Assembly (NCBI RefSeq): GCF_001507335.1
Contig: NZ_LMAH01000001.1
Span: 62,001-126,000 of the forward strand
DNA: 64,000 nucleotides
Direction of reading: 5' to 3'
Origin: Chryseobacterium sp. JAH
GTDB lineage: Bacteria; Bacteroidota; Bacteroidia; Flavobacteriales; Weeksellaceae
The number at the start of each line of letters is the position of its first letter. The first letter of the stretch is position 1. The notes below the pieces were generated by a model that saw nothing but the letters and a program-made list of their open reading frames with translations, did no database searches and was not told the origin of the DNA. This document shows, one piece after another, positions 40,531 through 49,593 of the stretch. A program made the position numbers and the translations under genes.

Positions 40531-43226
40531 AATTTCTTAACAAAATCATAGACGAATTGCTGGCGCAAAATACAGATTTGTCACAGTTCAATATCGTTTT
40601 ACCTGGTAAACGACCGATTGTTTTTATCAGGCAGATTTTAGAAGAACATCATTATTCAGGATTTCTCCCTAACTTTTATACCATTGAAGAATTGATTGGC
40701 GCCGTTGTCGATCAACAGTCTATTCAGGGGATTTCACTATGGCTTTTTGCATTCGACGTATATAAAAGTTTAAACCTTACTCCCAAAGATAATTTTGCAG
40801 ACTTTCTAAAGTGGTTTCCAACGCTACAGAAAGACTGGGATGATATTTTAAAATTCACAGAAAGTGATGCTGCAGTTCTGCAGTATATGTTTGATGAAGA
40901 GCGTATTAAAGAATGGGCGCAGGATTTGGGTGACGATGAAGAAATCCCGAGAAAGAAGTTCCTGAATTTCTGGAGAAATATGAATGTTTTTCTGCCGGTT
41001 TTGAAGCAGTCATTAAAGGAAAAGAACTGGGCAACTCCGGGAATGATTCATGAGTTGGCTAAAGAAAAAATCACAGATTTTGCAAAAAATACAGATGAAA
41101 AATATGTGTTCTGCGGATTCAATGCCTTTACTCCGGTTGAGGAAAAATTGGTAAGAAATCTTTTGCAGTGGAATAAAGCACAATGCTTTTTTCAGGCAGA
41201 TCATTATTATTTTGATGATGAAAGACAGGAGGCAGGAAAATTTCTTAGAAGGCATAGATTATGGAAAGAATTTAATGACAGCAGAGCATTCAGCTGGATC
41301 GAAAATGACTTCAATCAGCCTAAGAACATAAAAATCTATGAAGTTTCAGGAAATGTAACGCAAACTAAAGTTCTTCCCGATTTATTTAAAGATATCGACA
41401 ATAAAACCTTCACCAATACAGCTGTGGTTTTATTGGATGAAAATCTTCTGCCTGCGAGTCTAGATGTAATGCATGACGTTGAAAATCTCAATATAACGAT
41501 GGGGTTTCCGTTGAAAAATTTATCGTTCTCCAATGCGGTTAAGCAGCTTTTTTATCTACAGAAACAATTGGAGAAAAATAAATCGTCATATTATTACAGA
41601 GATGTTTTTCCCATTCTGGAAGAACTGCCCAAAACGGGTGATGATGAGAAGTTGGTAAATAATTTTAAATCTAAAATCGAAGAAAGAAATATAGTCTACA
41701 TTCCCTCGGGTCTGCTATCTGAATTACTCAGCGCGCTGTCTTATTTCAATCTTCTTCAAAAAGCCGATTCGGGATATCAGTTTTTAGACTTGCTCATTGA
41801 ATTCTGCCAGAAAATAAAATGGACAGAACTTGATGATATACAGTATGAAAACGTATCGCACTTCGAGAATTCATTTAGGATTATAAAAAATCAAATTACT
41901 CCATATAACTTTGAAATAACAATGGATACTCTAGAGGTTTTGCTTAATCATCATATCAATTCAGAAAGTATTGATTTTCAAGGAGAGCCATTGAAGGGAC
42001 TGCAGGTTATGGGACTCTTAGAAACCAGATTACTCAATTTTGAAAATGTAATTTTACTTTCAGTGAATGAGGGTAAGCTGCCACTTGGGAATTCCCAGAA
42101 CACCTATATTCCTTTTGATATAAGGAGACATTTTGACCTCCATACTTTTCTTGAAAACGACAGTATTTACGCCTATCACTTTTACAGATTGATTCAAGAT
42201 GCAAAAAATGTTCACTTAATGTTCAACGCTTTAAGTTCTGGTGTCAACACAGGGGAAAAAAGCCGTTTCATTACACAAATTGAGATGGAAAGTAATCATG
42301 TCATTGAGCATTTAATTGTTGAAAATACTTCTGACCCCATTTCAAGTCAGCCTATCGAAATACAGAAAACTGACATTGTAATGGAGCAACTTGAAAAATG
42401 GAAAGCAAAAGTTTCTGCTTCGCATCTCACAAGTTATCTTTATAGTCCTATTGATTTTTACCTGTCGAAAATTTTAAATACTTCAGAAACTGATGAAATT
42501 GAGGAGGAACTATCCATAAGGAATTATGGAAATCTTGTACATTATACGCTTCAAGAAATCTATGAAGTTATCAAGGGTAGAGTATTAAAAATAAAAGATT
42601 TAGAAAGTTCAATTCATCAGATAGATGAATATATCAATATTGCCATTGAGAAGCTCAAACATCAGCCTGAATTTTATAATAAAGGAATGAATTTTATTCA
42701 CAAAGCAATTGCTAGAAAAGTAATTGAGAATATTCTGAATCATGATTTGGAGTTGATAAAGCAGGGACATGCTTTGGAAATTATCGATATTGAAAGACGT
42801 TTTGAGAATATTGATTTTTATCTTGATGAAACTAAAAAGGACAAAGTTTCTTTCTTTGGGTTTATTGACAGGATTGACCGACTAAATGGAACTGTACGTA
42901 TTATTGATTACAAGACGGCAAAAATCAAAAATTTAAGTGTAAAAATAGATTCTGAAAATAGGGATCATTATTTTCATCGAGATGACCGTAAACAGGCGTT
43001 ACAGCTATGTATTTATCAGTATGTTGTACAGAATTTACCAGAATTTTGGGGTTTCCCGATTGAGACGGGAATCTGGAGTTTTGCAGATGCGAAGAAAGGA
43101 GTCACTTCTCTTGAATTTGCTGAAGGAAATCTTGATGATGCGATGCAGTCTGTAAAGAGCCTTATTATGGAAATTCTGAATCGTGATATTAGTTTTGTTG
43201 AGAGAACAAAAGTTTATAATTACTAA
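40527..43226 (+). CDS. PD-(D/E)XK nuclease family protein, AddB-like
   Basis: An 899-residue protein with an inactive helicase-like N-terminal two thirds, including LPGKRPIVFIRQIL (degenerate nucleotide-binding start) and VILLSVNEGKLPLG near 510-525, and a C-terminal RecB-type nuclease: HYTLQEIYEVI near 670-682, FFGFIDRIDRL near 776-786 and RIIDYKTAKIK near 790-800 with the catalytic D and K, then QLCIYQYVV. This is the AddB/RexB architecture used for processing double-strand breaks. The helicase partner AddA is not in the window. The only suitable start is TTG 40527, overlapping the preceding TGA by two bases (TTGA), so translation is probably coupled. A terminator follows. Confidence 0.85.
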   Translation: MKFLNKIIDELLAQNTDLSQFNIVLPGKRPIVFIRQILEEHHYSGFLPNFYTIEELIGAVVDQQSIQGISLWLFAFDVYKSLNLTPKDNFADFLKWFPTLQKDWDDILKFTESDAAVLQYMFDEERIKEWAQDLGDDEEIPRKKFLNFWRNMNVFLPVLKQSLKEKNWATPGMIHELAKEKITDFAKNTDEKYVFCGFNAFTPVEEKLVRNLLQWNKAQCFFQADHYYFDDERQEAGKFLRRHRLWKEFNDSRAFSWIENDFNQPKNIKIYEVSGNVTQTKVLPDLFKDIDNKTFTNTAVVLLDENLLPASLDVMHDVENLNITMGFPLKNLSFSNAVKQLFYLQKQLEKNKSSYYYRDVFPILEELPKTGDDEKLVNNFKSKIEERNIVYIPSGLLSELLSALSYFNLLQKADSGYQFLDLLIEFCQKIKWTELDDIQYENVSHFENSFRIIKNQITPYNFEITMDTLEVLLNHHINSESIDFQGEPLKGLQVMGLLETRLLNFENVILLSVNEGKLPLGNSQNTYIPFDIRRHFDLHTFLENDSIYAYHFYRLIQDAKNVHLMFNALSSGVNTGEKSRFITQIEMESNHVIEHLIVENTSDPISSQPIEIQKTDIVMEQLEKWKAKVSASHLTSYLYSPIDFYLSKILNTSETDEIEEELSIRNYGNLVHYTLQEIYEVIKGRVLKIKDLESSIHQIDEYINIAIEKLKHQPEFYNKGMNFIHKAIARKVIENILNHDLELIKQGHALEIIDIERRFENIDFYLDETKKDKVSFFGFIDRIDRLNGTVRIIDYKTAKIKNLSVKIDSENRDHYFHRDDRKQALQLCIYQYVVQNLPEFWGFPIETGIWSFADAKKGVTSLEFAEGNLDDAMQSVKSLIMEILNRDISFVERTKVYNY

Positions 43227-43262
43227 AAAGGATTACCGTCCGAACAACAGATACTAATCATT

Positions 43263-43297
43263 AAAAAAAAGTCCGGTTTTTACCGGACTTTTTTTAT
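43263..43297. terminator. Bidirectional terminator between nuclease and acyl-CoA dehydrogenase genes
   Basis: A-run, GTCCGGT (43271-43277), TTTT loop, ACCGGAC (43282-43288), T-run. Placed between convergent genes and symmetric, so it serves both. Confidence 0.93.
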
Positions 43298-44476
43298 TTA
43301 AAAAGCATTAAAGCCTGTGATATCTAAGCCTGTAATGAGTAAATGAACATCATGAGTGCCTTCATACGTAATCACTGATTCTAGATTCGCAGCATGTCTC
43401 ATCATTGGGAATTCACCCATGATTCCCATTCCGCCAAGAATCTGACGAGATTCTCTGGCTATGTCAATGGCCATTTTTACATTATTTCTTTTAGCCATAG
43501 AAATTTGAGCAGGCGTTGCTTTATGGTCATTTTTCAACATTCCTAATTGTAAGCAAAGTAACTGAGCTTTAGTAATTTCAGTTAGAAACTCAGCTAATTT
43601 CTTCTGCTGCAGCTGAAACGCTCCGATTGGTTTCCCGAACTGTTTTCTTTCTTTAGAATACTGAACTGCGGTACAATAACAGTCAATTGCAGCTCCGATA
43701 ACTCCCCATGAAATACCATATCTTGCAGAATTTAAACAAGATAAAGGACCTTTTAATCCTGTAACACCCGGCAGTAGATTTTCTTTAGGAACTTTCACAT
43801 TATTAAAAACTAATTCCCCGGTTTTCGAAGCTCTTAAACTCCATTTGTTATGAGTTTCAGGAGTTGTAAAACCTTCCATACCTCTTTCCACAATCAATCC
43901 CTGTACTTTTCCGTCTTCATTTTTAGCCCAAATCACAGCAATATCGCATAGAGGCGAGTTGGTAATCCACATTTTAGCACCATTTAAAAGATAATGATCT
44001 CCCATATCTTTGAATTGAGACTCCATAGAGCTGGGGTCTGATCCATGATTAGGCTCAGTTAACCCGAATGAGCCGATCATTTCGCCGGTAGCTAATTTGG
44101 GCAAGTATTTTCTTTTCTGCTCCTCAGAACCAAATTCGTTTATAGGAAACATCACTAATGAACTTTGAACAGATGCGGCAGAGCGAACCGCTGAATCTCC
44201 TCTTTCCAATTCCTGCATAATCAAACCATAAGAAATCTGATCAAGGCCGGAACCGCCATATTCCTCCGGAATGTAAGGTCCCAAAGCACCTATCTTTCCC
44301 AATTCTTTCATTAAACCAGGTAAATCTGTGTGATCTTGGGCAGCCTGATCGATATTCGGCATGACAAAGCTTTCAACCCAATCTCTTACAGACTGACGGA
44401 TAAGCTTATGTTCTTCGGTAAGTAAAGCATCAATTCCAAAATAATCGGGAATGCTTGTAAGAGGATAATATGACAT
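43298..44476 (-). CDS. Acyl-CoA dehydrogenase, glutaryl-CoA dehydrogenase type
   Basis: FAD enzyme of lysine/tryptophan breakdown that oxidises and decarboxylates glutaryl-CoA to crotonyl-CoA. The 392-residue protein has GSFGLTEPNHGSDPSSM near 135-151, KMWITNSPLCDIAVIWAK near 168-185, SLRASKTGELVF, NSARYGISWGV near 248, QFGKPIGAFQLQQ near 275, and the catalytic glutamate in VITYEGTHDVH near 370-380. The SARYGISWG and YEGTHD forms are those of the glutaryl-CoA subgroup rather than short-chain dehydrogenases. Monocistronic; it follows the Nudix-type regulator on the same strand by 70 bp, but function seems unrelated to the glucan locus. Confidence 0.88.
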   Translation of the reverse strand: MSYYPLTSIPDYFGIDALLTEEHKLIRQSVRDWVESFVMPNIDQAAQDHTDLPGLMKELGKIGALGPYIPEEYGGSGLDQISYGLIMQELERGDSAVRSAASVQSSLVMFPINEFGSEEQKRKYLPKLATGEMIGSFGLTEPNHGSDPSSMESQFKDMGDHYLLNGAKMWITNSPLCDIAVIWAKNEDGKVQGLIVERGMEGFTTPETHNKWSLRASKTGELVFNNVKVPKENLLPGVTGLKGPLSCLNSARYGISWGVIGAAIDCYCTAVQYSKERKQFGKPIGAFQLQQKKLAEFLTEITKAQLLCLQLGMLKNDHKATPAQISMAKRNNVKMAIDIARESRQILGGMGIMGEFPMMRHAANLESVITYEGTHDVHLLITGLDITGFNAF

Positions 44477-44546
44477 GTAATTTAATTTTCCTAAAAATAA
44501 TACTTTTCACTTGGTCTGCGAAAATTTTTTAAGAAAAATATAAAAA

Positions 44547-45287
44547 CTACTTTTTGATAAATTTGTAAAGGAAAGGTGCCTTATTAGCTGAACCATCGAA
44601 TAGTTTCTCCATTCTTTCTAATGAATTCATACTCAGTATTTTGCGTTGGAAATTATTTCGTCTGAATTTTTCACCCAAAATCGTTTCGTACAGTGATTGC
44701 AGATCTTTCATTGTGAATTTCTCCGGCAAAAGATTGCTTGCAGCTACTTGAGTATCAATGTTTTTACGCAAATATTCCAAGCCTTCAGCAATTACTCTGT
44801 CGTGATCAAAGGCCATAGCTGGAAGTTTGCTCACTTCAAACCAAGCGCAGGTTTCGTTAAATGCATCAGGAAAAGTGTTGGTTAAAGAAAAATCTATCAG
44901 GCTGCAGTAGCCCACGGTAATAAAACGCTGTAAAATCCAATGATCTTTGGGAACGTCAAGTCCTTTATTTTGTATCAATGTTCGGTGGACATTATTTTCT
45001 GTACGATCCAACCTTCCAAACGTATGAAACTGCTCCAAAAATAATCCTTTAAGATGCGTTCGTTCATATAAAACTCTATCTGCAGCTTCTCTGAGATCTT
45101 CATCTATAAAAACAAAACCGCCGGGAAGCGACCATAAATCGAGATCATGATACTTAAGCAGCAAAACTTTCAGAATGTTATCATGAAAACCAAATATCGT
45201 ACAGTCTACGGATAGATTGGGAATAAAGTCTTTGCTCTCTACAAGTTCTTTAAGAGTTTCAATGTTTCTATTATGGTCAGTTTTCAT
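44547..45287 (-). CDS. Nudix-domain transcriptional regulator with degenerate Nudix box (NrtR/AraR-like)
   Basis: A 246-residue protein with an N-terminal Nudix-fold domain (about 20-160) and a C-terminal winged helix-turn-helix (about 185-246, with FTMKDLQSLYETILGEKF and RRNNFQRKILSM), the architecture of NrtR and of the Bacteroidota AraR sugar regulators. The Nudix box keeps LPGGFV but has lost catalytic residues: expected RE-x2-EE reads RVLYER, and the final glycine is His. So it should sense a ligand, not hydrolyse it. It is co-transcribed with the MFS transporter (22 bp upstream) and faces the susC-susD operon, making it the probable regulator of the glucan locus. Confidence 0.85.
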   Translation of the reverse strand: MKTDHNRNIETLKELVESKDFIPNLSVDCTIFGFHDNILKVLLLKYHDLDLWSLPGGFVFIDEDLREAADRVLYERTHLKGLFLEQFHTFGRLDRTENNVHRTLIQNKGLDVPKDHWILQRFITVGYCSLIDFSLTNTFPDAFNETCAWFEVSKLPAMAFDHDRVIAEGLEYLRKNIDTQVAASNLLPEKFTMKDLQSLYETILGEKFRRNNFQRKILSMNSLERMEKLFDGSANKAPFLYKFIKK

Positions 45288-45309
45288 GCAGTAAAAATAA
45301 AATTATTTT

Positions 45310-46494
45310 TTAAATTTTATTCATGCTAATCTTAAAATAAGAATATGCTAAAACAGACACGAGTATTACTGCCCCCAATATGTACAGTGAATAATAGGTA
45401 AGTATCTGATTTTTAAATAATAATGAAATTGAGATCGAGTTGATAGAACTACTGACTGAAGAGACAATTACAATTAAAGAGGTAAATGTATTGATTTTAT
45501 CTTTACTTATTTTCGCAATCATCTTTGAGTTAATCACCGGATAGAGAGGTGCGAGAAACAGACCAATGATGGGAAAAAGGAATAATAATATCTTAGAATT
45601 TTCTGTAAAACTGAACTGAATGACTGAGATAATTAATAGCAAAGAAATGATCATGAACAAACACATCATGAAATATCTTGATAATGAAAACCGGTGTATA
45701 ATTTTTGAAGTGATTGTTCTTCCTGTATATGAAAAAAGAGCCAGGAAAGAGGAGGCTTGAAGTGCAAAAAAAGAATTGACTTTCAAATGAACTTTGTAAA
45801 ATGAAGGCAGCCAGGAATTAAAGCTCTGTTCGATAAAGATAATGAAAAAGCTTACGGCAAAAAATAGAATGATCGGAAGTTTTCCAAATCCTGATAAGTC
45901 AGGAAGAACTTTTGTGTCTTTATTTTGTGGTTCAATGATATCCGCTTTCATAAAAAGATAAACAGTGAAAAATGAAATGAGGGAAATTGATATAAATCCG
46001 AATTTCCAATATTCGCCGAACTGACTGGAAATCAACCATCCAAAACCTGTGTTGACAACAAAAATACCAATCATAAACGAAGCTTCTACGCTGTTCATGG
46101 TTTTCGCTAAAGATTTTTCTCCGCTCATATTATTTCGGATAATACTATAAACGCATATTTTTCCGATTGCAAAACAAGTCCCGATAATAGCAAACCACAA
46201 TTTGAAAAACCAAAATACTTCAACAAAAGGTAAAAATAAAGAGCAAGTACCTACCAACATTAACGCAAATATCAATGACTTTTTTGTCCCGAATCGGCTT
46301 ATAAAATTAACTGCGAAAAGTGAGAAAACAGCCACAGGTATATCTTTGAAAGATTCTAAAAACCCCAGTTTGTCATAGGTGATATTTTGCTCTGAAAGCT
46401 GCAGTATTACAATACCCATACAATTCAAAACCATTGAAAAAATAAGGAAGGTTAGCTTCAATGGATGAGAAATATTAGGTTGCTTGTCGCTCAT
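45310..46494 (-). CDS. MFS transporter of the glucan locus
   Basis: A 394-residue inner-membrane carrier with about 12 hydrophobic segments in two halves, a charged loop after the second-third segment (ISRFGTKKS) and a cytoplasmic central loop near residue 190-205 (IIEPQNKDTKVLPD). The family moves small solutes with protons. Position, divergent from susC and operonic with a Nudix-type regulator, suggests uptake of the sugar released by the locus (glucose or a short glucoside). Substrate is inferred from context only; the fold is not specific. Confidence 0.82.
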   Translation of the reverse strand: MSDKQPNISHPLKLTFLIFSMVLNCMGIVILQLSEQNITYDKLGFLESFKDIPVAVFSLFAVNFISRFGTKKSLIFALMLVGTCSLFLPFVEVFWFFKLWFAIIGTCFAIGKICVYSIIRNNMSGEKSLAKTMNSVEASFMIGIFVVNTGFGWLISSQFGEYWKFGFISISLISFFTVYLFMKADIIEPQNKDTKVLPDLSGFGKLPIILFFAVSFFIIFIEQSFNSWLPSFYKVHLKVNSFFALQASSFLALFSYTGRTITSKIIHRFSLSRYFMMCLFMIISLLLIISVIQFSFTENSKILLFLFPIIGLFLAPLYPVINSKMIAKISKDKINTFTSLIVIVSSVSSSINSISISLLFKNQILTYYSLYILGAVILVSVLAYSYFKISMNKI

Positions 46495-46556
46495 TTGGGG
46501 ATTGTTTTTAATGTTTTTTAATTAATATTAACTAATTATTACCATCTGTTTATGCC

Positions 46557-46651
46557 TTTGAGACCCCAAAAATAGTGGAAATATTAAAATAATTATTAAA
46601 TAAATGTTAATTAATCAAAAAAAAATATATTTTTATTGTCTCAATTTGAGA
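46557..46651. promoter_or_regulatory. Candidate operator region of the glucan locus (GTCTCAA elements)
   Basis: In the 178-bp divergent region, a perfect inverted repeat TCTCAA-T-TTGAGA lies at 46639-46651, 21 bp before the susC ATG and overlapping a near -7 box (TCAATTTG, 46641-46648). The heptamer GTCTCAA at 46638-46644 recurs in opposite orientation at 46564-46558, on the transporter side. Two related AT-rich direct repeats (AATATTAACTAAT at 46524-46536; AATGTTAATTAAT at 46603-46615) are also present. They are the best candidates for binding by the Nudix-type regulator. Confidence 0.4.
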
Positions 46652-46672
46652 ATTAAAAAAAACTAACTGTAT

Positions 46673-49582
46673 ATGAATGTAAAAATATCAAGAAGTTTAG
46701 GGTTTGTTGCTGTACTATATTTTACGGCAAATTTTAATGCCCAAAACACACCTACCGACACAATTCAAAAGGAACAGAAAATTGAAGAAGTAGTAATGAT
46801 TGGTTACGGTACTCAGAAGAAGAGTAATGTGACAGGAGCGATATCAAGCTTAAAGGCTTCAGATATTGAAGATATTCCTGCCGGCAGACCAGAGCAGGTT
46901 TTGCAAGGTCGTGCAGCTGGAGTATCAGTAATATCTAACTCTGGGCAACCAGGATCTCCAGCAACTGTGAGAGTGCGTGGGATAACTAGTTTCGGAGCAG
47001 GAAGTAACGATCCGCTTTGGGTTGTTGATGGTATTGTGGTAGACAATATTGCCTGGCTTAACCAAGCCGATATTGAAGGAATGGAAATTCTTAAAGATGG
47101 AGCTTCAGCGGCGATTTATGGAGTTTCTGCAGCTCGAGGTGTCGTTTTAATAACAACAAAGAAGGGAAGAAAAGGGAGATTGAATTTTTCGTACAATGGT
47201 TCTTTCGGTGTTGGAAGTGCAGCGAAAAAATTAGATTTGCTTGATGCTTCTCAATATGCAACAATCATGAATGAAGCTAGTACAAATGATGGTGGGGCTC
47301 CACTATTTGCAGATCCGTCCTCGTACGGAAAGGGAACCGATTGGCAGGATGTAATATTTAATAGTGCACAACGCTCTTCTCATGACTTCAGCATTAGCGG
47401 TGGTAGTGATAAGTCTACATTTTACACGTCATTCGGTTTATTTGAGCAGCAAGGTATTGTTTTGAGAGATATCTCAAACTACAAAAGATTGAATGCGAGA
47501 ATTAACTCTACCCACAAAGTTCTTGATTGGTTAACCTTAGGACAAACATTTGCATTTACACACACTAAATCTCAGGGTATTAATTCAAATGGTGAATTTG
47601 GAGGACCTTTAAGTTCTGCCATCAATTTAGATCCTATAACTCCTCTTACTGTTACTAACGGTGTATCTCAACAGCCCTTTCCTAGTGATTACAACAATCC
47701 ATTCATTGTAAGAGATGATTTTGGTAATCCGTATGGTATTTCGCATTATGTTAATAAAGAAATGTCTAATCCGATGGCTTTCCAACAGACTCAACTTGGG
47801 AGATACAATTGGTCTGATGATATGGTTGCCAATATCTTTGCAGAAATAAAACCCGTAAAACATTTCACTATCAAATCAAGTGTAAATGGAAAACTTTCCT
47901 ATTGGGGAAATCAAGGTTTTACACCAAAATTTTATTTAAGTCCATCTTATAAAAATGATACTTTTAACAGTATTTTCAGAGAAACACAGAAGAAATTTGA
48001 GTGGAACATAGAAAATACAGTTAATTATGAAAATAAACTGGGTGATCACAGTTTCAGTGTATTATTAGGACAGGGATATTACGAGTATAATATTGCATCC
48101 GGTCAAAATACCACATATACAAATCTTCCTGTAAACAGTTGGCAAGATGCATCATTTAATTTCGATATTTCTCCGGAAAATAGAATTGGAAATGCTTGGG
48201 ACGGAAAAGAAACTCATAAAGCTTCCTATTTTGGAAGGGTTGTATATGATTATAAGAACAAATATCTTTTCACAGGTACGATGCGTAGAGATGGTTCATC
48301 CAGATTTGGAAGAAATAATCACTGGGGAAATTTCCCAGCAATGTCAGTAGGCTGGAATCTGTCTAACGAAAACTTTTGGAAAGAAAATGACATTGTAAAC
48401 AGTGTGAAAATCAGAGGTGGATATGGTGTTTTAGGGAACGATGCAATCGACAATTTCAGATTTTCCAGCTATTTGATTCCGGGAAGTAATTATTCTTTTG
48501 GTAATAATAGTATAAACATCGGATATGCTCCCGACACCTTAGAAAATCCAGACTTAAAATGGGAAAGAACTACACAAACGAATGTCGCTGTGGATCTTAA
48601 GATTCTTAAAAATTTCGATCTTTCTGTTGATGTTTACAGAAAAAAAACAACAGATATTTTAAGACAGGTTAATATTCCTGGATATGTTGGTGTCACCAAT
48701 AACCCATTCAGAAATATCGGAGATATGAAAAACGACGGTATTGAAGTAAGCCTAGGATACAAGAAAAACTGGGAAGATTTTGGAATTTCCATGAATGGAA
48801 ACTTTGGTTATCTTAAAAATGAGATCACCCGTTTAGAAGACGATAAAGATTATGTTGACTTTGTTGGGTTTCAGTCGATGGGACAAGTTGGTAGATTGCA
48901 AGTAGGGTCATCGTATGGGTCGTTTTTCGGCTATCAGAATGCTGGGATTTTCCAAAACCAAGCAGAAATTGATGCTTACAGAAATTCATCTGGTGGTTTA
49001 ATCCAGGCTTCTGCAAAACCGGGAGATTTTAAGAGAATTGATGTGAATGGAGACGGAAGGATTACTGAAGCAGACTATGTGAACTTAGGAAATTCAGTAC
49101 CAAAGTATACTTTTGGATTTACTTTAAACATGAATTATAAAAACTTCGATTTCATGTTGTTTGCACAAGGGCAGGCAGGGAACAAAATTTTTCAGGGTTT
49201 ACGAAGACTGGATATTTTGGAGTCTAATTATCAAACATCAATCTTAGATCGTTGGACAGGTGAAGGAACTTCTAACACTATTGCAAGATTAAGCAGAAAT
49301 GATGATAACCAAAACTATACAAGACCTTCAGATTATTATCTTCAAAAGGGAGATTATTTACGTCTGAAATTGGTGCAGGTAGGATATTCTCTTCCAAAAA
49401 ATATTTCTGAAGCTATAGGAGCCAGTAAAGTAAGATTTTATATAACAGGTGAAAATCTTGTAACTTTTACAAAGTATACAGGATATGATCCTGAAATTGC
49501 AGGAGGTGACTCATTTGGAATAGATAGAGCTTATTATCCACAAGCCAGAACTTTTATGTTTGGTGCTAATGTTCAATTTTAA
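46673..49582 (+). CDS. SusC/RagA family TonB-dependent outer-membrane transporter
   Basis: Outer-membrane porin that imports oligosaccharides with its SusD partner, powered by TonB. The 969-residue protein has a signal peptide (1-23, ending FNAQ), then almost directly the SusC motif IEEVVMIGYGTQKKSNVTGAI (split here: IEEVVMIGYG at about 41-50), a plug domain with VRVRGITSFG and PLWVVDGIVVD, ILKDGASAAIYGVSAARGVVLITTKK (key part SAAIYG), and a beta-barrel ending in an aromatic residue (GANVQF). It lacks the N-terminal carboxypeptidase-like domain that most SusC proteins carry before the plug, so it is on the short side. susD follows after 11 bp. Confidence 0.95.
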   Translation: MNVKISRSLGFVAVLYFTANFNAQNTPTDTIQKEQKIEEVVMIGYGTQKKSNVTGAISSLKASDIEDIPAGRPEQVLQGRAAGVSVISNSGQPGSPATVRVRGITSFGAGSNDPLWVVDGIVVDNIAWLNQADIEGMEILKDGASAAIYGVSAARGVVLITTKKGRKGRLNFSYNGSFGVGSAAKKLDLLDASQYATIMNEASTNDGGAPLFADPSSYGKGTDWQDVIFNSAQRSSHDFSISGGSDKSTFYTSFGLFEQQGIVLRDISNYKRLNARINSTHKVLDWLTLGQTFAFTHTKSQGINSNGEFGGPLSSAINLDPITPLTVTNGVSQQPFPSDYNNPFIVRDDFGNPYGISHYVNKEMSNPMAFQQTQLGRYNWSDDMVANIFAEIKPVKHFTIKSSVNGKLSYWGNQGFTPKFYLSPSYKNDTFNSIFRETQKKFEWNIENTVNYENKLGDHSFSVLLGQGYYEYNIASGQNTTYTNLPVNSWQDASFNFDISPENRIGNAWDGKETHKASYFGRVVYDYKNKYLFTGTMRRDGSSRFGRNNHWGNFPAMSVGWNLSNENFWKENDIVNSVKIRGGYGVLGNDAIDNFRFSSYLIPGSNYSFGNNSINIGYAPDTLENPDLKWERTTQTNVAVDLKILKNFDLSVDVYRKKTTDILRQVNIPGYVGVTNNPFRNIGDMKNDGIEVSLGYKKNWEDFGISMNGNFGYLKNEITRLEDDKDYVDFVGFQSMGQVGRLQVGSSYGSFFGYQNAGIFQNQAEIDAYRNSSGGLIQASAKPGDFKRIDVNGDGRITEADYVNLGNSVPKYTFGFTLNMNYKNFDFMLFAQGQAGNKIFQGLRRLDILESNYQTSILDRWTGEGTSNTIARLSRNDDNQNYTRPSDYYLQKGDYLRLKLVQVGYSLPKNISEAIGASKVRFYITGENLVTFTKYTGYDPEIAGGDSFGIDRAYYPQARTFMFGANVQF

Positions 49583-49593
49583 TTTAAGAAGAA

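Noticed and set aside
46524..46615. AATATTAACTAAT and AATGTTAATTAAT repeats as main operator
   Set aside because: Built only of A and T runs in a region of very high AT content; weaker than the TCTCAA palindrome and kept only as a secondary note.
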